A stretch of DNA of 64,000 nt. Origin: Oxyruncus cristatus. Lineage: Eukaryota; Chordata; Aves; Passeriformes; Cotingidae. The translations under genes and the position numbers were made by a program. The first letter of the stretch is position 1. Each line of letters opens with the position of its first letter. The notes beneath the pieces are model-generated. The model was not told where the DNA came from, searched no databases, and was given only the letters and a program-made list of their open reading frames with translations. Shown piece after piece: positions 1 to 10,000 of this stretch. The stretch spans positions 890,372 through 954,371 of the forward strand of contig VXAY01005880.1 in assembly GCA_013399855.1 (NCBI GenBank), read 5' to 3'.

Positions 1-3000
1 AATTTTGCTCCAAAAATAACCCTGTGCTTTCATTAGCCCTTGCTGCTCCTTACTCAAGGTTTGACCCCTCATTGTAGTTCAGGTAGATACCTTGCTGCTG
101 GCAGTAGTGTTAAAGGGTGAGGAAAGTGAAGAGACATTAGGCTCTTCTCCCTTGGAGTGTGTTGTAAGAGAAAACTCTTTAAGGCTTCCAGAAATACTTT
201 GGACCCTCTACTGATCTCATGGTGAAAAGGGGACTTCATTAAAACCCAGTTTTGGCCAGCAGGTTGACACTAGCATTTGCCAGGCTGCCTGGCTTCAAGC
301 ACTCCAGAGAGATGGATTATACGAGTTATGTTTTCTCACTAGTGGCATCTATAATTGAGATTTCATAGATGACTTAGCTGAACCAGGCTGTCCAGAGCAG
401 ATACAGGGAGTGCCACTCCTAGTCACTACAAGTTCACGTTTTCCTAACATAATCTATTAAATTCAACTCTGTTTTAGATGAGCAAAGACATGTGGTCTGA
501 AAAGGACAAAAGCATCAGTACTATTCAGAGGCAAACTGGAACACCCAAAAGAGAAGAAGAGGGCTTGGCCTCCTGAGAGGTTGTTCTGCACCTTGCCTGA
601 TCAGTATGGGACTGTGGTTTTTGGTGAGGGTTCACGTGTATTGGAGACGAAATGATCCCTGCAAGAATGGTGGAGTGGCATTTGGAAACAGGAGAGGAAA
701 AACCTAATTAAGCACACACAGAAGAATTTGGTGAATGCCAAGAGTGCTCTGGTGTACTCTTTATTTCCACACATGATGCCAATCTAAATGGGAGTAATGA
801 CCATTTTATAATGTTGGTTTGATATTTGGATACTGCCAAATGATAGAGAAAATGGAAGTCCTCAGGATACTCTTCTTCATGCAGAAGAGTGCATCAGTAG
901 GGTCTGGCAGGTGCAGTTTTTGGTTTTGAGGCTAGATGCTTTGGGTAGCTGCAGTTTCGAAGTGTGGTAATAGAGAGGTTAATCTGTATACAGGTTCTCG
1001 ACTCAGCTTTAGTCAGCTCAGGGAACGTATTCTTAAAGAAGAGCTTGCAGAGCAAGGGCTGTGTGAGAGTATTTCTTCCTGACAGCTTGGCTGTGTTCTT
1101 CAGAGCAAGCCTGGCTGTGGTGGCAGTGAGCCTTAACAAAGGCACTGCATTTTTTGAGCTGAGGTTTATAGCCTTGTTCCAGGCTGAGACGGGGATGACC
1201 ATCCAGGGAAAGAGGTGGATCAGGGACTGACGTGAGTACAACTCAGTCTCTAACAAAGAGACTTCCTGCCTTGGTAGAAGTGTTGAAACATCTTGGTGCA
1301 TTTCCCTGCCTTCAAACAAGAGCTCTGTGTGCCTGACGTCACTTCCCCCGGCTGCCAAGCGGATAACAGGATGAACCTGCCCCGACTCTGAACCAGACAT
1401 TCCACTGTGTCACTGGTAGTTGTGCTCTATGATGGGGCAGGAGATTTTACTACCAACATTGTTTTTGGAGTTTATGCTTCATGCACACTTTTTCCCCCTC
1501 CTCCCCAGCAGTTTGAAAGGAAGCAGCATAGGAACTTGTGCGATGTGCTTGGAGGCACACACAAGCAATGTGACTCATCAATAGACCAGGCTTTGGGAGC
1601 TGGTGCCTGTTACAGCGTGAAGCCAGCCTGCTTCTTCACAGAGCCCTGAAAGGCAGCTGGCTATGTCAAAAGGGCAGAGAATAAAGAGTGTAGTGTAAAA
1701 TGGAGACACAATTAGGCAAAGATAAAAAAAAAGAAAAAAAACCCTATAACATTTTTCATCTCTTTACTGAAAGTTCCCTCGGGTGGCGTTTGCTGAAACA
1801 AATAGTTCTGCAGTTTGGTGGTGTAAATAATGACACAGATTTTGCAATAGTGCTAGTTTATTTTTAAACATCTGAATGAGCAGTCATAGAACATCTACCT
1901 TGCTATTCACCAAGTTCATCATAGGATATGTCTTTATCACTTGGTAACACTGAGGAAACAACATATAAGTAATATCACCACTAATCTGTTCCCTCTAAAC
2001 CTTCAGGTGTTTCAACCTCATCTTACATGTTGTACTAAACACTAGCCAGCAAGAAGGGAGAAGATAATTTATTGTAATTCTTTAATCAGGAGCCTTGATA
2101 TAGTTTTTTATGTTTCAGGGCATTTTAGAGGGAACCTGAATTAGCACTGTCTGCATTTTGAAACTAGGAAAATATAGGCACTTTCTTTGAAAAGGCCAGT
2201 ACGTTTTGGATGCCTCAATTTTATTTCAGGCATATAACATCAGAAAAGATGCAAAACTTGGACATTGACACCATTACTTCTGCTTATCTAGCAGGCAATA
2301 CTACAGTAAGTCCAGCAATTTGATTGTTTTGGATTGTGTGGCCTGTGCCTGTATGTGTGGGTTGCTTTTACATTACTGGAATTTGGAAGAGATGCAGAAA
2401 GTGTCAAACATTTGAAAACAAACACTGTCCTCTATTTCAACATTGCTTTAAACATTAAGATTATTCTGAAATGATGACAAAAGTCAGAAAGATGTAAATT
2501 TTTACATTTCTGATTTCAGGGTGTTTTGCATATATGATTGCATTATCTGATTTCTTTACATTTCTACAAAGAAAGCAAATTAATAACAGCGAGAGTTACA
2601 GTTCCCAGTTACTACCTGTGCTGCCCACAGCTGTGTTCACATGTCATGGGATGGCAAGGTCAAGTTGTAAACACATCTTATAATGTTGCCTGAGGTTATC
2701 ACTGTTTGGTTATCACTCAAGGTTGTAATCTGTCATTTATCATATAACAATACCAAGGAAAACAGTCTCTCTAAGCATAAATAAGAATACCATTAATGCT
2801 AATAATTCACCACACTGCAGAACTAATTGCATGTTTTCCCACACTTCCAAGTATTCATTAAAAAAAAAAAAAAGATAACCTGCTTGAAAGGTTCACTTGA
2901 AAGGACAAGTGTCAGGCTGCTCTATTTCTGGACATCCTAGACAGTTTGCCAGCTCAGTGCCTTAGTGTGGTTAGTGGTCCTGTATCTTTGGTACTGAGAC

Positions 3001-4846
3001 TCACTAGACAAAACTCTTCAAAGTATCCAGAAATATTTTGTTTTAAGCTATGCTGAGGCTTGGCACTACCACATAACAAAAAGAGTAAGTCAGCTGCTAG
3101 GAGAAAATCTTACTCATGAATAGTTAGTTACCTGATATGACAAATGACAAGATTTGAAACAGATTAGTCAGCCAGTTCCAGTCACCATCTTCATTTCTCC
3201 CTCAGACAATTTGAAGAGTGTTTCTGTGGTTATCTAAAATTATATTTTGTCCATGAACAATATTTGGTTGAGACTTGTACCCTCAAGATTTTTTTCTCCT
3301 TTTCTTCCCCAGAGTGTAGTTAATTTTCAATCAGCATTCACTATGGAGGACATACCCTTTGAATAAGCCTATCTATCTTTTGTGTACTTCACATCTTTTA
3401 CTTCAGGTTTATTTTCCTTGAAGGATACCTTTCTTTCAATATCTGATTGTCACTGGAACTGGAGAAAATTTATGTTGACAAGAGCTGTAAAATACTACTG
3501 GTAAGCAACTTAAATCTAGATGCTTTCCCTGGAGACAGTGAAATGTGTACCCTTGTAATTTATCTTCTCTTATAGTTTTCTGAAATTCCCTCTTGTTCCC
3601 TTGAGATAACTTAATGTTACCTGTGAAGGAGAATGTCCTAGAGCATCTTCTTGTGGGGTGTGACAACGATACGCATCTGAATGCTGAATTCAGTGAGTTG
3701 GGGCCCAAGGAGTCACTGTAACCCTCACAGTCTGGGTATTTATCCCAGATTAATCTATGTCAGACCTACGTTGATTAGCTACCTTCACAACGGAGGACAA
3801 GAGGAGAGACGTTCCTGAGCTTGTGAATTTTTTGAAGATGTTCAGAATGGTCTGCCAAAAGAAACTGAGATCTCTTGTACAAGAACAAAGTCCTCAAAAC
3901 ATCTGAAAGAACAGGAGCAGCAAAGTTTTCCTTGGGCAGGTATTTTCCTTTTAATTATCATGTAATTTGTTTAGGCAATATATTAAGGATGTGTTGGAAG
4001 GCAAGTCAGAAGTGAAATTATTTTCCTAGTTTAGAAACAGCTTGTTTAACATTTATTCATGCAGGGCTGGGCCTCCAGATGGTATAAACTGGCATGGCTC
4101 CATTTAATTTCAGTGGATCTGTGCCAATTTCCAGCAGCTGAGAATCTTGTCCAGTAAGTCACTTTTACTCCTATGACTTCAGTTCAGTGCTAGTAAGATC
4201 CAAAGAGACAGCCGCTGGGGTGATGACCAAAAATTCTTAACTTCACCAAAATGAAGCATTCTTTTCAAATGAACATCACAGAGCTGAGTGAGCACATGTA
4301 TAATCTACTCAGGACAGAAAAAATGCCCTTTCCCCCCATCTATATTTCATTACTGGTGATGTTTTATCTAAAGGTGTGCTTCACTTTAGTGTTAGAAGTC
4401 AACAGGATTAGTTTTATTATAATAGCAGAGCTTTGTATGGTGAGCCTGAGAGTACAGAGCTTGTGAAATGTTCTCCCACTGGCAGATAATTGGAAGCAAT
4501 CAATGGAGTTATGCCATTTAGTCCATACATGGATTTGGCCCCTATGATACATTTGCTTTAGGAACTCATCCAACCATGAAGCAGTACTTGATCGTATCAG
4601 CTATTATTGTACTTATCAGACACTGGTTGTGTTGTAGAGATCTATTATCACGACAATGACATTCAGACCACAAATGTCACTCTTCTAGGAAAAAATTGGG
4701 AACCAGCAAAACACTTTGGCATGTGAAATGAAGCTCTGGAAGAGCAGAAGAGACAAAAGACTCAACTGTTTTAGAGTAATCAATAAAATCACACTTAGAT
4801 TTTTGAAATAATGTGTTTCCTCATTAAAACTTACTGCTGCTGAATG
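1..4846. other. Unique non-coding DNA
   Basis: I see no gene, RNA gene or recognisable transposon here. Open frames reach at most 168 codons (894-1400, minus) and show no domain, no repeated codon pattern and no plausible splice structure. There is an A14 run at about 2860-2873. The base composition is AT-rich with few CpG, as in avian intergenic or intronic DNA. Confidence 0.6.
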
Positions 4847-5028
4847 TGTGGTGGGTGACCCTGACTGGCAGCGAAATATCTACCCAGCTGCTCCCTCGGT
4901 GCCTCCAAGTAGGATGGGGGGAAGAAAACAGGAAGAAGAAGAGCAGGAAAACTCATGGGTCTAAATAGGCACCTGATGGTTCGTCATAGGCACCTGATTC
5001 AGGTATCAGAAAACAAAGATGATGAACA
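4847..5028 (+). mobile_element. 5' part of an ERVL-like LTR
   Basis: The segment opens with TGTGGTGGGTGACCCTGACT, which resembles the conserved start of a common avian ERVL-type LTR (TGTGGTGGGTTGACC...). A region recalling that LTR follows (ctcccTcggtgcctcc, purine-rich ggatggggggaagaaaacagg). The match fades near 5028, where a minus-strand pol fragment begins. The matching 3' end of such an LTR lies at about 6771-7039 in the same orientation, so one LTR may have been split by later insertion or rearrangement. The start is directly visible. The right boundary and the family name are inference from memory of avian repeats. Confidence 0.6.
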
Positions 5029-5029
5029 T

Positions 5030-5380
5030 TCAAACACTTAAAGAAAGAACCTTTCCTCTACCCTTCCTTGTCTCTTGCCCTTGCTGTTGCCGCAGATTAC
5101 ACTCAGTCCCTTTGGCAAAGCAGTGGGTAGCACCGGACATTATGGTCAGGGTGTAGTGTTTTCTTTCTGCCACTCTAGCTATGTACTCACTATGGTAGAG
5201 GCAATGACTCCACACAGCAGCTTTCCACCTCCAATGATTTCCTACCACATGGCAAGATCCATCAGTAAATAGAGCACAGCCTCTTCCATTTTCTGGTAAC
5301 CCGTTACATGGTGGTGCTTCTCGGTCACGAGTCACCTCTTGAGGCACAAGGAAGCAACGAATGGCTGGCTGAAAACACAT
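5030..5380 (-). pseudogene. ERVL-like pol fragment, RNase H N-terminal part
   Basis: The minus-strand frame starting at 5380 has, at residues 33-58, the RNase H signature with the block ALFTDGSC followed by WKAAVWS. The Asp of TDGS (residue 40, codon about 5261-5263) is the first metal-binding catalytic residue of retroviral RNase H. In an intact Pol this domain removes the RNA strand during reverse transcription. After about residue 59 (near 5203) the similarity is lost, and the remaining catalytic acids are not recognisable. Only the beginning of the domain is left. The fragment lies head-to-head with the plus-strand integrase fragment that begins at 5378, the reverse of normal pol order. 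It is a decayed endogenous retrovirus relic and not a functional gene. Confidence 0.75.
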
Positions 5381-5940
5381 CCCGTAAACCAGGCCACTGC
5401 CAGAAGCACCCTCTTAGGCCTCAAGAGGTACATTCTCTGACAATTTTCGTGGGACCCCAGAGAGAATTGAATCAGATAATGGGACTCACTTTTGGAATAA
5501 TCTTATAAGCTCTTGGGCAAAGAAGCATGGCATCGAGTGGATCTATCATATCCGTTATCATCCACAAGCCTCTGGAAAGGTTGAGAGGTATAATGGACTG
5601 TTGAAGACTATGTTAAGAGCGTAAGGTAACGGGACATGGAAGCATTGGAAGACAAATTTAGCTGAAGCCACTTGGCTGGTCAACACTAGGGGATCTGCCA
5701 ACCACCCTGGTCCTGCCCAAACAAAACCCATATACATTCTGGGAGGAGATAAAGTCCCCGTAGTACACATGGGGAAGTGGCTGGGGAGGTCGGTGTGGGT
5801 TTCTCCTCCCATGAAAAGGCAAACCCATCCATGGGATTGTCTTTGCTGAGGGACCAGGGTATGTACCTGGTAGGTAACGAGGGAAGATGGGGAGACTCCA
5901 TGTGTGCCTCAAGGAGATTTACCCTTTAACCTTGGGGGTA
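5378..5940 (+). pseudogene. ERVL-like pol fragment, integrase core and C-terminus
   Basis: Plus-strand reading gives integrase of an ERVL-like (class III) retrovirus. A piece at 5378-5437 reads HPVNQATARSTLLGL. A stop and frame change follow near 5438-5453, and then comes the core with ESDNGTHFWNN (second catalytic Asp) and HPQASGKVERYNGLLK (catalytic Glu), both intact at about 5454-5621. A stop at 5622-5624 interrupts it. The C-terminal region continues (GDKVPVVHMGKWLGRSVWVS, about 5730-5810) with further stops before CVPQGDL near 5905-5930. Integrase normally joins viral cDNA to host DNA. This copy has at least one frameshift and several stops, lacks the N-terminal zinc region, and cannot make a working protein. 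An LTR follows directly, as expected for the 3' end of pol in an element without env. Confidence 0.85.
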
Positions 5941-6454
5941 AAATAATCTGTGTTCTAAGTTGTATGTTGCAGGAAGTCACAGAACAATGAAGAGCAAATT
6001 CTGGGAGGAGCAAGGAGAGTGTGGCAATGATCTGAGCCGCGCTGGTTTTGGCGCACAACAATTGATTGTGTTGCTTCTCCTGAGTACTCATCCCAATGGA
6101 ATGATCTATAGGGGTGGAAGAAGGCCATAAAATGAGATCTGTGAAAGCATGGGAGATAGTCAGATATGGGATTTGAGTATGACATAAATGGTAGGGAATA
6201 AGGGGTGGAGATTGTATTGGATCTGGTTGAGGCGGAGTCCATTTCCCCACCATAGCCCTCACAGTGCTGTGCTTTGCATTGGTAGCCAGAAGAGTGTCGA
6301 TAACACACCGGTGTTTTGGCTACTGCTGAGCACAGCACCAACATGGTAACATTCCTTCCTCAATCAAGGGCAAGATCCTGGGAGGGGACAGAATTAGGCC
6401 AGCTGGCCCAAACTCACCAAAGGGATATTCCAGACCATGTGACATCAGCTCAGA

Positions 6455-6462
6455 TATAAAAG
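6455..6462 (+). promoter_or_regulatory. LTR TATA box
   Basis: TATAAAAG lies about 130 bases upstream of an AATAAA signal inside the putative LTR. That is the U3/R spacing expected for a retroviral promoter. Whether it still drives transcription is unknown. Confidence 0.5.
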
Positions 6463-6587
6463 CTGAGGCAAGGAGCAGGAAGGCAGGCATTCATTGTCTC
6501 CAATGGCTGCCTGCTGAGGAACCATTACACGTGCTGAAGCCCTGCTTCTTGGGAGTGGCCGGCCATCGCTGCTCATGGGAAGTAGAG

Positions 6588-6593
6588 AATAAA
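6588..6593 (+). terminator. LTR polyadenylation signal AATAAA
   Basis: AATAAA occurs downstream of the TATA box and is followed by a T-rich stretch (ttttgctttacttctgtttt), consistent with the R/U5 boundary and poly(A) site of the LTR. Confidence 0.45.
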
Positions 6594-6672
6594 CCCTGAT
6601 ATCTTTCACTTTGCTTTTGCGCATGCAACCTTTTGCTTTACTTCTGTTTTAACAAACTGCCTTATCCTAACA

Positions 6673-6770
6673 AGTTGCTTTCCATCGTACTCTCTCCCAT
6701 CTGACTGGGAAGGGGAGTGATAGAGAGGCTGGGTGGGCACCTGGCATCCAGCCAAGGTCAACCCACCACA
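6673..6770 (-). mobile_element. First ~98 bp of an ERVL-like LTR, inverted
   Basis: Read on the minus strand from 6770 the sequence begins TGTGGTGGGTTGACCTTGGC and continues with ctctctatcactccccttcc, the start of the same LTR type seen on the plus strand at 4847. It ends abruptly against the ...TAACA end of the neighbouring LTR at 6672. It is therefore an inverted LTR fragment, which indicates local rearrangement or a separate nested insertion. Confidence 0.65.
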
Positions 6771-7039
6771 TTACTCTTTTCTTCTGTTCCTCCTTCCTTC
6801 TTACTCCTTTCCTGTTCTCTGGTGTAGGTCCTCCATGGGTCAGTCTACTCATGGAGTACCCGCTGTGGCAAGGGTTCTCCTACAGCTGCAGGCTCATCAG
6901 GGTGACTGATGTGGAGTTAGCTAGAGCTAGCTGTGGCTGGCACAGGGCAGCCCCTGGCCTCCTCCCATAGAGGTTACCCCTGCAGCATTGCCTTCTTCCT
7001 CCCCCTGCTACCAAAATCTTGCCAAAAACATCCAATACA
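6771..7039 (+). mobile_element. 3' part of an ERVL-like LTR
   Basis: The stretch ends with ctaccaaaatcttgcc and then tccaataca (7031-7039), matching the 3' end that I recall for the TGTGGTGGGT-type avian LTR. Upstream are ggtcctccatggg and ttacccctgcag blocks, also typical of the last third of that LTR. With the segment at 4847-5028 it could be the two ends of one LTR interrupted by about 1.7 kb. It is about 270 bp long and diverged. Confidence 0.6.
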
Positions 7040-10000
7040 ATTGATAAGCTTTCTCTTTAGCTGAGCAGAAAACCTAAGGTTACTGTGTGGTAGGAATAAC
7101 ACTACACACTTTATTTATGCACTTCATTAAAGGTCTGTGGTTAGGTATCTTAAGAGGCAGGATATGGGGCCACTTACGTCCTTGGTTTGACTCAGTATGT
7201 TACGTTACTTTACTTAATGTCATGGTACCCTACCTCATTTCAGTCTTCCACTGAGGATTAGGGCAAGTCCAGAGGTTTTGTAGTGCAAAGTAAAGGAACG
7301 CACAGCTGTTTTTGGAAGTGGAGGAGCAGTAATTTGCCTGGGACCATGGAGGTGGCAGTGTTCAAACTGAACAGCTCCAGGGCAAGGCTATATCAACACA
7401 TAATTTCGTTTGTTAATGTGAATGCTGGAATGAAAAAAAAAATCTTAAAAACCTTTTGCCATCTTCATCCCCACAACCAAAAATCACCACTGTTTCAATA
7501 ACGTTAGTCTGTTCAGTTATTAAGCTGTCGAATGAGTAGTTTTGATTTCTCTCAGCTTATTTTCTACTTCTCTTCTAGCTTTAATAGCTATCTGCTTAAT
7601 ATGAGAGTTGTTCCATTTCATTACCTTCCTCCTGTTTCTTTTCTTGAGCTGGAACTAATGCAATGCAAATTGTGATGCCTGTCTCTGATTTTTCTATTAG
7701 GCAACTTAGGATTCCATACAGCCTGTGTTTTTGACTGCAGAGCTAGAAATATATTTGAATTTATGATGAAATCCTGGAGTTCTCAGTATCTTAAATTTGG
7801 GGGATTTTTTTTTCAAGCAAGTAATAATATTCAGTGATATTCAAGACTTTGATGGAGGCCTTTTTTGGCCACACATTTCAGGTCTGTTATTTCCACCTGA
7901 TGCAATTCCATAGCAGCTGCTATATAAAATTTCTGACTTAAGGCTAAGCAAGTACAAGCTCCACAGGGCACTAAAGCTGCAAAAGTACCATGTGAACAAG
8001 ACGTGTTCAATGTGTTCACAGACACTGTTGAACTACTGTCTGGGGCTGGCAAAACCAAAAGTGGGAAATGGTTGACTGACTTGTATCACACCAGAAGCAC
8101 TGGGAAGGTATCTATTAACACACATTGGTGCCTGGGGAGATAGTTACCTTAGCAATGAGAGAAATTTCCTCTTTCAGTAAAGAGGAAATTTTTGGATTAA
8201 GCTCTGGAACACGTGAGTATGTTTTTTCAAGTACATGATCTGTGCAGGAGATGCTGCAATTGCTGCTTTTGAAAATTATGAATGTAGTATGTATCTCAAC
8301 TAACACTGTGGCTTTATTTGTTCCTCACTTTTGCTTTTATTTCACAGTATAAAACTTGAAGGAATTTGCTAGGCTGTTGTCCTCAATGTCCTGATTAGTT
8401 TTATCAAAGATATGACTCCTTTCACCTCTGTCTTAAAAACAGTGAGTTTCTTTACTCTAGTATTTTGAAAGAGGGGATATTCTGCAGTCTTATTTTTTAG
8501 AGACTTTATTCCCAAGTGACATTTTCAATGTACGCATAGCCAGCCTCTCCCCATTTGTAAATCAGTTATTCTTTCCGGCAACAAATGCAAGACTGTAAGT
8601 TGTTTTCCCTTGAGAAGTTTCCTTCACTTTTTGTAGAAAGCAGTACTAGCCCTTGTCTGCTTTTGCTTTAATGATGGGTGAGCCAAACTCTTTGCTCAAT
8701 CTGCAATAGTGATGGTCTTTCTGATAGTAATGGAAGTGATTGGTGTAGTTCTATAGTCACATCCGGGCTGTCTTTTTTTTGCACTACTATTTTGGTTTTG
8801 TTTTGCTGGCCTAGCTCATCTCAAAACTTGGCAATTCCTGTCCTTTCTCTGCACTTTCCATCTGCTGAGAACTTGCTTTGTTTACTGATGCTTTTTCTTC
8901 CATTCCCTGTAGCCTTCTCCTTATATGTTGCAGACTAATGTATTCACCAATTTAGGTCTCTAAACCTCTCCTAAAGTCTTATCTCCTTTCTTGGAATATG
9001 GGCATCTTTGCTTGGATTACCTGAACTCTCTTACTAGAATTTTCCCCTCATCCCTACATAGACATGCTTGTGCGAAAATGAATAGCATTTTATCGGCTGG
9101 AAAGGGAAACTCTAAGAACGTTTGTAAATTCAGAGGAAACAAAACATGTGTAGAATACAGGAATTTTCAACACAACAAAAGGCATTATTCTGGTTATATT
9201 TCCAGGAAGTAGTTTTTAGGCTTTGCAGCAAGGCCAGTAGGAAATCTATAGAAGTGTTAGACCATGAACATATTTGGTAACGGTGTCTGAAAGGAAACCC
9301 TCAGGGCAGACTTGGATTGTGAATACCATATGAAACTGGAAAGAACCTCAAATAACCCTCACGATTCAGGAAATATCAGAGGATAGAGATATTGCATAAA
9401 TGAATTAGTCGAGTGCCTGAAAGGAGAATGAGCCTGATTCTTGAACAGGACAACCCACTTCATTACAAGAGAAATAATTATGAGAAAAACTCTAAAGAAA
9501 ACATATCTATTCTCATGCTGAGTTCAGGAAAAAGAATATATATAATCAATATGTATCTTGATTTAAAATATCTCACTCTTATATGTCAATGACATAAGTT
9601 CCAGAGAAACTGACAACAATTCTGTAAGAAGAACTGAGATGGTCAAACTCATCATCTTCAAACAGTGATCACACTATCGTAGTGTGATTCTTTTCTCAGA
9701 AGAACACATGGAGAGGCTTTTGTTAGGGTGAATGAATGAGTAGTCTGGGAAGCCTGAATTTGTTTCATTCTGGAGATGTCTTAGAGATCATCGCATAATT
9801 CTTTGTCGTGAGAATGAAAAGACTGTGCAATATATGAAATTCAAAGGTGTAAAAGCCGGTAAAATGCAAGAGAAAAGTTATCAGCAGACTGTTTTCCTAT
9901 TTGGGTTATGTATTTTCCAGTCTCATTTCAACATTTAAGAGACAATCCAGGTGCCGCCTTTGGCTGAGAAATTCCATATACAGAGCAATGTGGAATGGCT

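Larger units (their letters stand above)
5951..6672 (+). mobile_element. 3' LTR of the ERVL-like element
   Basis: The segment directly follows the integrase remnant and has LTR architecture: TATAAAAG at 6455-6462, AATAAA at 6588-6593, a T-rich tail after the poly(A) signal, and a probable end at ...CTAACA (6672). The start is uncertain: TGT occurs at both 5951 and 5961. The length of about 710-720 bp suits an LTR. The right edge is set by the junction with a minus-strand LTR start at 6673. I infer that this is the 3' LTR belonging to the 5378-5940 integrase piece. No matching 5' LTR of this type was found in the window. Confidence 0.6.

Noticed and set aside
894..1400. 168-codon minus-strand frame
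   Set aside because: No domain, no neighbouring exon signals, and overlapped by an open frame on the other strand.
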